Assembly (NCBI GenBank): GCA_947454525.1
Contig: CANGJM010000021.1
Location: 1 to 44,961 of the forward strand
Length of the DNA: 44,961 nucleotides
Source: Flavobacteriales bacterium
GTDB lineage: Bacteria > Bacteroidota > Bacteroidia > Flavobacteriales_D > Crocinitomicaceae
Reading direction: 5' to 3'
Positions 35,641 through 43,601 of this stretch are shown piece by piece. The notes below the pieces were generated by a model. That model did not search any database and was not told where the DNA came from. It saw only the letters and a program-made list of their open reading frames with translations. Every line of letters starts with the position of its first letter. Within the stretch, counting starts at the first letter, position 1. The position numbers and the translations under genes are program-made.

Positions 35641-36320
35641 ATCAAACTTAATTTCATCACCGAAATAAGTGCCGCCGTTTCCGTTCTTAGCCTAAAATCA
35701 CTAAGGCTTACTGCTTCATATCCATTTTGTAGAGCGATGCTCACTTCATTTTCTGAAAAATCTCCTTCAGGTCCAATTAAGAACACCTTCGTTTCTGAAA
35801 GTGCCGCTAACTCAAGCTTCGTGGCTGGGTAACAATGTCCGATGTATCCATTCGGATACTCCTCTACAAATGCCTTAAATGGAATGATTTCCGAGATTTC
35901 AGGTAAGTAATAGCGTTTAGATTGTTTCATCGCGGAGATAGCAATTTTCTCTAAACGATCTAATTTCAATTGTCCTCGTTCGTTGTGGTCACATTTCAGA
36001 AAGGACAATTTGTTCAATCCTATTTCCGTAGCTTTCTCTACAAGCCATTCCATACGGTCCATGTTCTTGGTAGGAGCCAAGGCTAAATGGATCTCCTGTT
36101 TAGCAGGTGGATAAAATTCAGAACTGAGTATTCGTAATCTACATTTTTTAGGATGATCGTCATCAATTTCAGCTATAGCGGAAAGCCCTTTGCCATTTAG
36201 TAATTCCACTTTTGAACCCTGCTTCAAGCGAAGAACACGCACACAATGTTTAGATTCTTCCTCCGAGAGCGTATACTCAAGGCTACTATTCGTGATCTCT
36301 GGCGCGTAGAATAAATGCAT
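35637..36320 (-). CDS. rsmE: 16S rRNA (uracil1498-N3)-methyltransferase
   Basis: A SPOUT-family (trefoil-knot) methyltransferase that makes m3U1498 in 16S rRNA. The 227-residue protein has an N-terminal PUA-like part (EESKHCVRVLRLKQGSKVEL), a middle segment KNMDRMEWLVEKATEIG typical of RsmE, and the SAM-binding FLIGPEGDFSENE with the late LRTETAAL. The start overlaps the holA stop by one base (TAATG). It is the last gene of a pepT-holA-rsmE transcript. Confidence 0.95.
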   Translation of the reverse strand: MHLFYAPEITNSSLEYTLSEEESKHCVRVLRLKQGSKVELLNGKGLSAIAEIDDDHPKKCRLRILSSEFYPPAKQEIHLALAPTKNMDRMEWLVEKATEIGLNKLSFLKCDHNERGQLKLDRLEKIAISAMKQSKRYYLPEISEIIPFKAFVEEYPNGYIGHCYPATKLELAALSETKVFLIGPEGDFSENEVSIALQNGYEAVSLSDFRLRTETAALISVMKLSLI

Positions 36321-37318
36321 TAGTGAAGGATTTGATAGGTCAATTCTTTTAATAATTCGCCTTGACTCATACTTGAATTCCCGACACCTTTCGATTTTAA
36401 ATCAAATCGATGCAATAATTCAATTGCCGCCGCAATTTTCCTCGGGTCATATTGGTTTTTTGCCTGTAGTAATTCTCCTGCGACGAATGGATGCACACCG
36501 ATTGTTTGAGCGACAGCTTCCCTCGATTTATTTGGTAAGAAATGTATCCGCATAATTTGAGAGAAAAACTTAAACAAATTTGAAATAATCACAGTTAAAT
36601 CAGCTGCTTTTGGATTGTACTCAAAATACTGAATGATTTTAAACGCTTTTTCTGTGTTTCTTGCCGAAATGGCATTGACAAACTCAAACACATTGTAATC
36701 TTTTGAAATACCGATGTTTAATTCGATGTGTGTTTCATCAATGGTGGTGCCAACGGGCAGAAGAATCGCTAATTTTTCTAATTCCTTGACAATTCGACCC
36801 AAATCTGTCCCTAAAAACTCAGCTAAAAGCATACTCGCCTTGGAATTAATTCCAAATCCCGTAGACTTCACGTACTGTTGTATCCAATCGGCTAATTGAT
36901 ATTCTCTAACTTTATCCGATTTGAAAACAGTTCCATTCTTCGCAAATGACTTCAGTATTTTTTTGCGTGCGTCAAAGGTTTTGTACTTGTAGCAAATCAC
37001 AAAAATCGTTGTGTCCGAAGGATGTTCAACGTATTGCTCTAATCCATCTATGTTTCTGAAATCCTGAGCCTCTTTCAATACAACAAGACGTTTCTCGGAC
37101 ATCATGGGATATGCTTTCAACTCACTTATTAAGGATAAAAGTTCAGCATCTTTACCATAGAGAATGGTTTGATTAAAATCTCTTTCATGTTCCTCCATAG
37201 CATGTTCCATGATGGCGTCAGAAAGCAAGTCTATAAAGTATGCCTCCTCCCCATGTAGGAAGTACATTTTCTCAAACTTTTTATTCTTTATATCCTTAAG
37301 GAGGAGTTTGTGATCCAT
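36320..37318 (-). CDS. holA: DNA polymerase III delta subunit
   Basis: Delta opens the sliding clamp as part of the clamp loader. The 332 residues show the delta pattern: an N-terminal domain with FLHGEEAYFIDLLSDAI replacing a working Walker A, a middle part with KRLVVLKEAQDF and DTTIFVICYKYK, and the C-terminal collar domain with LGRIVKELEKLAIL and QLADWIQQYVKSTGFGI. Delta has no ATPase site, which fits. The start overlaps the pepT stop (TAATG), and the stop overlaps the rsmE start, so translation of all three may be coupled. Confidence 0.93.
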   Translation of the reverse strand: MDHKLLLKDIKNKKFEKMYFLHGEEAYFIDLLSDAIMEHAMEEHERDFNQTILYGKDAELLSLISELKAYPMMSEKRLVVLKEAQDFRNIDGLEQYVEHPSDTTIFVICYKYKTFDARKKILKSFAKNGTVFKSDKVREYQLADWIQQYVKSTGFGINSKASMLLAEFLGTDLGRIVKELEKLAILLPVGTTIDETHIELNIGISKDYNVFEFVNAISARNTEKAFKIIQYFEYNPKAADLTVIISNLFKFFSQIMRIHFLPNKSREAVAQTIGVHPFVAGELLQAKNQYDPRKIAAAIELLHRFDLKSKGVGNSSMSQGELLKELTYQILH

Positions 37319-38562
37319 TACTGATGTTTTTCCCAGATTTGACTCAATTCCACAAGTGTATCAACTGCCTTTTGCATGTCTTGAACACTTACATATTCAT
37401 GGCGAGAATGTATCGCCATTTCTCCTGTAAAGATATTTGGACAAGGCAATCCCATAAAAGACAACCTCGAACCATCTGTTCCACCACGAATAATGGCGCG
37501 ATTCGGTTCAATTCCTGCTTTTTTCATTGCATCTACTGCATAATCCGTTACAAAAGGTAAGTCTTGTAGGATTTCCTTCATATTTCGATACTGTTCAAAC
37601 ACATTAAAATCGATGGAAGAACCAGGATGTGCCGCCACAACCGAATCTGCCATCTCTTTCAATCGTTGTTCATAGACAGCCAATTTTGACGTGTCATGAT
37701 CGCGAATGATGAATTGCACAGTTGTGGATTCTAGTCCACCTTCAATGGAAACCGGATGAACAAATCCTTCGCGACCGGATGTTGTTTCTGGCGACCAAGA
37801 GTCCTTCGGTAAAGCATCAATTAACAACGCCGCCAATTTCATGGAGTGAACCATTTTATTTTTTGCGTATCCAGGATGCGCACTGACACCGTGAAAAGTA
37901 ATTTTCACCGCGTCGGCAGAGAACGTTTCGTCTTCTATATCTCCCAATGGACCACCATCCAATGTATAGCCATAGTCCGCATTTAATTTTTTCATGTCTA
38001 AGTGCTCCACTCCTCTTCCCACTTCTTCATCTGGAGTGAATAGAATGCGAATTGGACCATGTTTTACGTGCGGATTCTGTTGAATGTACTGAGCGAAGTC
38101 CATAATAATGGCAATTCCTGCTTTGTCATCAGCGCCTAAAAGTGTTAATCCACTCGCTGTAATAAGGTCATCTCCAATTTTGGAGGAAAGGTAGCGGTGT
38201 TTCTCTGTCGTAATAACTTGTGTTGTATCATCTGGAAGAACGATGGGTTCGCCAGTGTACTTTCTATGTACAATCGGCTTGACGTTTGTCCCGCTGCAAT
38301 CAGGTGCCGTGTCCATGTGCGAGCAAAAACAGATTGTTGGTAGATCCGTACGATCAGAATTTGACGGGAGTGTTGCAAAAACATATCCCCATTCATCCAT
38401 TTCCGCATCAAGCACACCTAAATGCTGCAATTCATCGACAAGTACTCTTCCCAAATCCTTTTGTTTTTCAGATGAAGGGAAACTTGTTGAGTTCGGATCG
38501 GCAGTGGTATCTATTTGAACGTAGCGTAAAAAACGCTCTTCCACGGAGTATGTATAGGACAT
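37318..38562 (-). CDS. pepT: Peptidase T (tripeptide aminopeptidase)
   Basis: A 414-residue M20 family di-zinc aminopeptidase that removes the N-terminal residue of tripeptides in the cytosol. Metal ligands and catalytic residues are visible: His82 and Asp84 (CSHMDTAPD), Asp145 (LLGADDKAG), Glu179/Glu180 (PDEEVGRG), and the dimerisation lid region including FHGVSAHPG. Length is normal. It heads the pepT-holA-rsmE set with a -7 box directly upstream. Confidence 0.96.
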   Translation of the reverse strand: MSYTYSVEERFLRYVQIDTTADPNSTSFPSSEKQKDLGRVLVDELQHLGVLDAEMDEWGYVFATLPSNSDRTDLPTICFCSHMDTAPDCSGTNVKPIVHRKYTGEPIVLPDDTTQVITTEKHRYLSSKIGDDLITASGLTLLGADDKAGIAIIMDFAQYIQQNPHVKHGPIRILFTPDEEVGRGVEHLDMKKLNADYGYTLDGGPLGDIEDETFSADAVKITFHGVSAHPGYAKNKMVHSMKLAALLIDALPKDSWSPETTSGREGFVHPVSIEGGLESTTVQFIIRDHDTSKLAVYEQRLKEMADSVVAAHPGSSIDFNVFEQYRNMKEILQDLPFVTDYAVDAMKKAGIEPNRAIIRGGTDGSRLSFMGLPCPNIFTGEMAIHSRHEYVSVQDMQKAVDTLVELSQIWEKHQ

Positions 38563-38575
38563 ATTTTCTTTTATC

Positions 38576-38583
38576 CAAAAATA
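38576..38583 (-). promoter_or_regulatory. -7 box for pepT-holA-rsmE
   Basis: The minus strand reads TATTTTTG, a full TAnnTTTG match, ending 13 bp before the pepT ATG. The nearest TTG upstream is too close (11 bp) to be a normal -33 element. Confidence 0.45.
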
Positions 38584-38611
38584 GCAAGAATCGCCAAAAG
38601 ATAGGATACGC

Positions 38612-39487
38612 TTAAGAAACTAATTCTCTCAATGTTTTCAACTCTTCTACCTTTTCAATATTGCCGACTTGTTGAAAGGAAGAGATTAAATTGGTGAGCA
38701 TACGTTTGATGACTGAGGTATTCGAACAAGGCTCAAAATACTCTCGGTGATGATTTAAATTTAATCCATTTAAAAAATCCTTGATTTCATTTGTATCAAA
38801 AATACTTCCTTTAGAAAACGCGTTGATATAAAAAAGAACACCGAATTCATTTTGTTCATTGATAACGAAGCTAGAATATTTGGCATCCATATACGCTAAA
38901 ACAAAGTGATTCGGCAAATTGACTCCATAAATCGGCAAATCTAAGGATTGAGCAATAATGCTGTAAATCAAGCACAGACTCAATGGATTCCCCTTTTTGG
39001 ATTCGAGTACTGTGTTAATGTATGAATTAACCGATGAATGGAAATTCTTGTTGTCACCATGAAAATGATGCAGACCAAAAAAGACCCTGTTAAATATTTT
39101 CACCTGCTCAAAAGCTGTTTGATTGTCATTTAATTCCAGCCATATGTCGCGGCGTATCATGGCCAAGGCCTCATGAATTTTAGGCTCATCTAATCCGGGG
39201 TATTGGTACTTCGCAATAATGATGGAGCCTTGAAGTAAGTCTTTTTCCGGCGATTGAACCCATGCCATTAATTTGGATTTCACTTCTTCAAATTGAATAT
39301 CGTGAATGATTGATTCAATTCTATTTTGGAAAAGTAATCCGTAGTAATCCGTCTCCCAAGAATTTTCCAAATAAGGAATGGCTTCGGAACCAATTTTCAC
39401 TAATTGGTCACGCACATGTTCAAAGACCGACTCATCTGGGTCGTCGATGAGTTGTACTAAAGCTTGAATAGATGTAGTGACATGCAT
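38612..39487 (-). CDS. SirB1-like transglutaminase-fold protein
   Basis: 291 residues from the ATG at 39487; a longer in-frame start is TTG and would sit upstream of the -7 box. The first 100 residues or so look like HEAT-type helices (FEHVRDQLVKIGSEAIPYLENSWE). The C-terminal half has the SirB1/transglutaminase-like core: VLESKKGNPLSLCLIYSIIA followed by VNLPNHFVLAY, the family's Cys-region and His. Members such as E. coli YchA are of uncertain activity. The Cys in SLCLIY may or may not be catalytic. No partner gene is evident; the next gene upstream is divergent. Confidence 0.8.
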   Translation of the reverse strand: MHVTTSIQALVQLIDDPDESVFEHVRDQLVKIGSEAIPYLENSWETDYYGLLFQNRIESIIHDIQFEEVKSKLMAWVQSPEKDLLQGSIIIAKYQYPGLDEPKIHEALAMIRRDIWLELNDNQTAFEQVKIFNRVFFGLHHFHGDNKNFHSSVNSYINTVLESKKGNPLSLCLIYSIIAQSLDLPIYGVNLPNHFVLAYMDAKYSSFVINEQNEFGVLFYINAFSKGSIFDTNEIKDFLNGLNLNHHREYFEPCSNTSVIKRMLTNLISSFQQVGNIEKVEELKTLRELVS

Positions 39488-39494
39488 ACGTTGG

Positions 39495-39502
39495 CAAATA
39501 TA
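39495..39502 (-). promoter_or_regulatory. -7 box for the SirB1-like gene
   Basis: The minus strand reads TATATTTG, a full TAnnTTTG match, ending 7 bp before the chosen ATG at 39487. It supports that start and implies an almost leaderless message. Confidence 0.5.
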
Positions 39503-39614
39503 TTCCGTAGTTGCTTGTCGAAATGTACCAATCAAGATCTTTATCAAAGGATAAATGTTAATTTTTATGAAACAAATTGATAAAATGCCCGTTAGACCTA
39601 CACAATTACTGAAT

Positions 39615-39622
39615 TAACTTTG
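39615..39622 (+). promoter_or_regulatory. -7 box of a short transcript unit
   Basis: TAACTTTG is a full TAnnTTTG match. A TTA, one base from TTG, lies 19-20 bp upstream in the region 39591-39595. The predicted transcript starts near 39628 and would end at the terminator just downstream, with no reading frame in between. Confidence 0.4.
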
Positions 39623-39637
39623 CTACAGGTTGATTTT

Positions 39638-39667
39638 AAAGAGGCTCTTTATGGGCCTCTTTTTTTT
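39638..39667 (+). terminator. Intrinsic terminator before a small lipoprotein gene
   Basis: A 7-bp stem AAGAGGC (39639-39645)/GCCTCTT (39655-39661) with a 9-nt loop, followed by a T-run to 39667. It is oriented for the plus strand, although no plus-strand gene lies upstream: the nearest one ends more than 5 kb to the left and the adjacent genes are on the minus strand. Confidence 0.8.
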
Positions 39668-39674
39668 ATATTTG
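39667..39674 (+). promoter_or_regulatory. -7 box of the 39688 lipoprotein gene
   Basis: TATATTTG, a full TAnnTTTG match, starts in the last T of the terminator tail and ends 13 bp before the ATG. It would let the lipoprotein gene be transcribed independently of the upstream short unit. Confidence 0.45.
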
Positions 39675-39687
39675 TTAAAAGTGAAGT

Positions 39688-40056
39688 ATGAAAATCACCT
39701 TGTTATCCCTCCTTATTCTTCTTAGCGGTATTTCTTGCCAGACAAATCCATGTAAAATGACAGCGGATGAATTTGAGGTGAAAGGCTCATATTTAGGAAA
39801 AGTTCATCTCTCAAAGAAGGAAGCTTGTCCGGTTTATGTAAGTATTGAAGGCGTTTTTAGCAAATCAAGTATTGTTGATTTTCACACCATCTATCCAATC
39901 AATCTAGAAAAGGAATTCAAAAAAGACGGAATCTATATCCGATTTAACTATACAGTAAGTAGAGCCATGAGTCCTGAGGGTTGCACGACAGATGGAGTTG
40001 TCAGTCTTGAGAATGTAGAAAAAGCGAACGCTACGGAAGGAACTAAATTCCAGTAA
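39688..40056 (+). CDS. Small lipoprotein of unknown function
   Basis: 122 residues starting MKITLLSLLILLSGISC, a lipoprotein signal with lipid Cys17. The mature part has three further cysteines (NPCKMTAD, KKEACPVYV, PEGCTTDG), which could form disulfides in the periplasm, and a mostly beta pattern. I do not recognise a family. It lies alone on the plus strand, with its own -7 box behind a terminator, and overlaps the convergent arginase-family gene by 14 bp. Confidence 0.7.
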   Translation: MKITLLSLLILLSGISCQTNPCKMTADEFEVKGSYLGKVHLSKKEACPVYVSIEGVFSKSSIVDFHTIYPINLEKEFKKDGIYIRFNYTVSRAMSPEGCTTDGVVSLENVEKANATEGTKFQ

Positions 40057-41002
40057 AATCACGAACGAGGTAACTCAAGGCTTTCCCAACAATCAACGAA
40101 TCCGTTTCAGAAATGGGAGCTGCTTCCGTCAAATTCAAATAAGCCACTTGCTTTTGAGTTTTCACGAAATGATGTGTAAACTGTCGGACTTGGTCCAATG
40201 TCCAGCCACTAGGCGACAGCGCACTACTCGGCATGTACGCAATAGAATCCATATCGATTTCTAGTCCAACCTGAGTGTCCGTATGAAAATGTCGAAGAAT
40301 GTTCGTTAGATCGTCTAATAAATTTCTTTTTTGGAACAAGTAATCCTCATAATACGAATGGAAAATTTGATCACTCTTCAAAGCCTCACGAATAAATGCG
40401 TTGTTATATCCTTCATGTAAACCGAGAACAGAATAATGTAGCAACACACCTTCTTCCATTGCGGTTGAAAAAGAATTTCCGCTGTGACGAACATCCGTTG
40501 AACGCAGATCCGCATGGGCATCAAGGTTAACGACTGCTAATTTTTTATGCTTGGCAGCCCAGCGCATCACAGCTAAGGCATTATTATGTCCGCCACCAAT
40601 AAAGATAGGTATCTGACTAGCGTTGACGTAGGTATCTAAAATCTGTTCTAAAAAAGAATCTAACTCAGGAACTTTATCAGTCGATTGTCCCGGAACACTT
40701 GGTTCCATTTCGACAACTTCACCCAAAACACACAGCGACTCCTTTGGATACTGTTCGTGAACTTGCGCATTCAAGAAGGCCGTCACAAAAGCCGGGAAGG
40801 CAAATTGAGCGCCAATTCTGCCATTGTTCGCTAAAGGGCCGCAGCATTCTCGAATACCGATAATTACATATTTTGCATTAGATAGAGATTGTTTGAGTAG
40901 GTAGTCCCCCATTCGCACTTCACCTAAACGAGGAGCATAACTTTTTTGAATAAGGGAAGAATCCCATGATTGAAAGGTGAAATTTGAGTTATGACTGTTC
41001 AT
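40043..41002 (-). CDS. Arginase-family hydrolase (formimidoylglutamase/agmatinase-like)
   Basis: A 319-residue ureohydrolase with all six manganese ligands of the family: His139 (GGGHNNA), Asp161, His163 and Asp165 (NLDAHADLR), Asp250 and Asp252 (EIDMDS). The segment RHSGNSFS fits formimidoylglutamase-type proteins. Arginase, agmatinase and HutG cannot be told apart safely without a tree. No hut or polyamine gene is adjacent. The gene overlaps the thioesterase start region by 14 bp upstream and the small lipoprotein gene by 14 bp at its 3' end. Confidence 0.88.
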   Translation of the reverse strand: MNSHNSNFTFQSWDSSLIQKSYAPRLGEVRMGDYLLKQSLSNAKYVIIGIRECCGPLANNGRIGAQFAFPAFVTAFLNAQVHEQYPKESLCVLGEVVEMEPSVPGQSTDKVPELDSFLEQILDTYVNASQIPIFIGGGHNNALAVMRWAAKHKKLAVVNLDAHADLRSTDVRHSGNSFSTAMEEGVLLHYSVLGLHEGYNNAFIREALKSDQIFHSYYEDYLFQKRNLLDDLTNILRHFHTDTQVGLEIDMDSIAYMPSSALSPSGWTLDQVRQFTHHFVKTQKQVAYLNLTEAAPISETDSLIVGKALSYLVRDFTGI

Positions 41003-41414
41003 TTTGGAGAATGTTTAAAACAAATGTAGGGATTGGAATCGGTTTCATGGAGTTTGCATCAACAAATACAAGCGTCGTTTCAGCATCATTTAATAAAACT
41101 CCATCCTCGTTCCAAACTTCGTATTGAAAATAAATCCGTGTCCCTTGAAATTTGGTAATGATTGTTCTAATTTCCAAAAGATCATCGTATTTAGCCGCTT
41201 GCAGATAACGGATATGGAATTCAGTAACTGGTAATAAAATTCCATTTTCTTCCAGAAGTTTATAAACAATTCCTAATTCTCGAAGTGCTTCGACACGTGC
41301 TACCTCAAAATATTGGGCGTAATTTCCGTAATAACAAAAGCCCATTTTGTCTGTTTCGCTGTATCGCACCCTTAGTTTTGTTGAAAACCTTCTTTTGGCG
41401 TTTTTTTCATTCAT
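40989..41414 (-). CDS. YbgC-type acyl-CoA thioesterase (hotdog fold)
   Basis: A 141-residue 4HBT-family protein: RVRYSETDKMGFCYYGNYAQYFEVARVEALRELG contains the catalytic Asp (SETDKMG) and the conserved GNYAQYFE...AR motif of the YbgC group. It would hydrolyse acyl-CoA thioesters; the chain length is unknown. Its last 14 bp overlap the arginase-family gene. It is divergent from dnaA, across a 250-bp intergenic region. Confidence 0.9.
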   Translation of the reverse strand: MNEKNAKRRFSTKLRVRYSETDKMGFCYYGNYAQYFEVARVEALRELGIVYKLLEENGILLPVTEFHIRYLQAAKYDDLLEIRTIITKFQGTRIYFQYEVWNEDGVLLNDAETTLVFVDANSMKPIPIPTFVLNILQNEQS

Positions 41415-41488
41415 AGAACGAAATTAAAAATTCCGGCGAATCTTTTGTAAAATGAAGGAAAGAATCGTAATTTAGCTAGGGCTTCAAG

Positions 41489-41514
41489 TATATTTTTAGA
41501 ATATCGAAAATATA
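41489..41514. promoter_or_regulatory. AT-rich inverted repeat upstream of dnaA
   Basis: Perfect 8-bp arms TATATTTT (41489-41496) and AAAATATA (41507-41514) around a 10-bp centre, in the space between the thioesterase and dnaA. It may be an operator or a DNA-unwinding/AT-rich element. In the whole stretch 41415-41668 I saw no TTATCCACA-type DnaA box on either strand, nor a full TAnnTTTG match for dnaA (AATATTTG at 41580-41587 is the nearest). Confidence 0.35.
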
Positions 41515-41668
41515 TCCTTACATGTAAAATAAATTAAATAATCAAGAGGGTTTTGATTTTTTTTTTAACTTTTTTATGTAAATATTTGCTCTCTCTTTAT
41601 TTCAAGATACAATACGAGATCTTTCGCTCGAATTGAAAGCAAGTGTAAATAAGATTATGTTAAAAACT

Positions 41669-43099
41669 ATGAATATAAGTCACGAAGCGGCATGGGATGC
41701 CTGTTTGAAAGTTATTAAAGATAATATTTCATTGCAAGCGTTTAAAACATGGTTCGAACCAATCATTCCTACGAAATTAGAGAATAATGTATTGACGATT
41801 CAAGTGCCTTCGCATTTCTTTTATGAATGGCTAGAACAACACTACATCGTTTTATTGAGAAAGGTTGTAAAGAAAGAACTTGGATCAGAGGGAAGCTTAG
41901 AGTACAGCATTGTTATGGAGAACAATTCACGTACATCTAATCCATACACGGTGAAGATTCCAGCGAACAATTCTAGTAACTTAAAAAATGCGCCAGTTAA
42001 TCTTCCGATAAACGTAAACGAAAAACAAATACGCAATCCGTTTATTATTCCAGGATTGAAAAAAGTTAACATCGAATCAAACTTAATTCCAAACTTCACT
42101 TTCGAAAATTTTGTTGAAGGCGAATGTAATCGTTTGGCTCGCGCTTCTGGGTATGCAGTATCAAACAAACCAGGTGGCACCGCTTTCAATCCACTTTTAT
42201 TGTATGGTGGAGTTGGACTAGGTAAAACACACCTTGCTCATGCGATTGGTATTTCCATAAAAGACAACTTTCCGAATAAGACCGTTTTATACGTTCAGTC
42301 GGAAAAGTTTGCTCATCAATTTATTGATGCGATAAAAAATCAAACTACAAATGATTTTGTGCATTTCTATCAAATGATTGATGTACTCATCATTGACGAT
42401 GTACAATTCTTTGCCGGTAAAGAACGAACGCAAGATGTATTCTTCTCTATTTTCAATCACTTGCACCAAAACGGAAAACAAATTGTCTTAACATCAGACA
42501 AAGCTCCAGTGGAAATGCAAGGGATGGAGCAGCGATTATTGTCTCGTTTCAAATGGGGACTTTCTGCAGATTTAGGAACTCCTGATTTAGAAACGCGCAT
42601 TGCGATTCTAGAAAAGAAAATGTACGGAAGTGGTATTGAATTACCTCGTGAAGTCGTAGAATATTTAGCATATTCAATCAATACGAATGTAAGAGAAATT
42701 GAAGGTGCGTTAAATACCTTACTTGCACAAGCATCCTTGAATAAAAAAGCCATTACCTTGGAATTGGCTAAACAAATGGTGGATAAATTCGTGCGCAGTA
42801 CAGCACGCGAAGTTTCCATTGAATACATTCAAAAAGTGGTGTGTGATTATTTCGATTTACCAATTGAGATGCTGAAATCTAAAACACGTAAACGCGAAGT
42901 TGTTCAAGCGCGTCAAATTTCCATGTATTTCTCTAAAAAAATGACAAAGTCTTCGTTAGCTAATATCGGGGCTCATTGCGGTGGAAAAGATCACGCTACC
43001 GTTTTACATGCGTGTAGAACAGTTGTGAACTTATCTGAAACGGATAAACAATTCCGTCATTATTTAGAAGAATTGGAGAAAAAACTTACGATTCAATAA
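41669..43099 (+). CDS. dnaA: Chromosomal replication initiator DnaA
   Basis: Binds DnaA boxes and opens the origin. From the ATG at 41669 the protein has 476 residues; an ATG four codons upstream (41657) and a TTG further up are also in frame, but this start puts the W..CL motif (WDACLKVIKDNIS) at the usual distance from the N-terminus. Domain I (1-80), a variable linker, AAA+ domain with Walker A GGVGLGKTH (about 180-188) and Walker B VLIIDDVQF, and the DNA-binding domain IV with GGKDHATVLHACRTV are all present. It is followed by the phosphatase and RsmI-like genes in the same direction. Confidence 0.97.
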   Translation: MNISHEAAWDACLKVIKDNISLQAFKTWFEPIIPTKLENNVLTIQVPSHFFYEWLEQHYIVLLRKVVKKELGSEGSLEYSIVMENNSRTSNPYTVKIPANNSSNLKNAPVNLPINVNEKQIRNPFIIPGLKKVNIESNLIPNFTFENFVEGECNRLARASGYAVSNKPGGTAFNPLLLYGGVGLGKTHLAHAIGISIKDNFPNKTVLYVQSEKFAHQFIDAIKNQTTNDFVHFYQMIDVLIIDDVQFFAGKERTQDVFFSIFNHLHQNGKQIVLTSDKAPVEMQGMEQRLLSRFKWGLSADLGTPDLETRIAILEKKMYGSGIELPREVVEYLAYSINTNVREIEGALNTLLAQASLNKKAITLELAKQMVDKFVRSTAREVSIEYIQKVVCDYFDLPIEMLKSKTRKREVVQARQISMYFSKKMTKSSLANIGAHCGGKDHATVLHACRTVVNLSETDKQFRHYLEELEKKLTIQ

Positions 43100-43127
43100 G
43101 GAAACCTTTACTTATCAAATTCACTTC

Positions 43128-43601
43128 ATGACACGCATACTCATGGTATGTTTAGGTAATATCTGTAGGTCACCCATGGCTGATGGATTGCTTCGTCGTA
43201 AAGTTCAAGAAGAAAAGATCGATGTTTTCGTTGATTCTGCCGGAACTGCAAATTATCACGTAGGCAAACAACCTGACTCACGTATGTGTCAAATGGCAAA
43301 AGTGCATCATACAAACATTGATGACTTACGCGCAAGACAATTTGTTGTTCAAGACTTCGATTTATTTGATAAAATCTATGCAATGGACGAAGAGAATAAA
43401 CGTAACATCCTCCGTCTTGCAAGAAACGAAAACGACATAGCAAAGGTTGAATTGCTATTAAACGAACTCAATCCTGGAGAAAACAATGGTGTTCCAGATC
43501 CATATTACGGAACTACTAAAGATTTTCAAGAAGTATATACATTATTAGATCATGCCACAGATGTGGTAATAAGCAAAATAAAAAATGGCACAATTAGGTA
43601 A
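43128..43601 (+). CDS. Low-molecular-weight protein-tyrosine-phosphatase
   Basis: 157 residues. The P-loop is VCLGNICRSP with nucleophile Cys8 and Arg14, and the general acid is Asp124 in VPDPYYG. Bacterial members dephosphorylate tyrosine kinases or arginine phosphate; the target cannot be told, and no tyrosine kinase is adjacent. It lies 28 bp after dnaA and its end overlaps the next gene by 17 bp. The length is typical. Confidence 0.93.
   Translation: MTRILMVCLGNICRSPMADGLLRRKVQEEKIDVFVDSAGTANYHVGKQPDSRMCQMAKVHHTNIDDLRARQFVVQDFDLFDKIYAMDEENKRNILRLARNENDIAKVELLLNELNPGENNGVPDPYYGTTKDFQEVYTLLDHATDVVISKIKNGTIR

Noticed and set aside
41633..41668. Extended N-terminus of DnaA from a TTG start
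   Set aside because: The added residues (KASVNKIMLKT) have no family counterpart, and two ATG codons follow within 36 bp.
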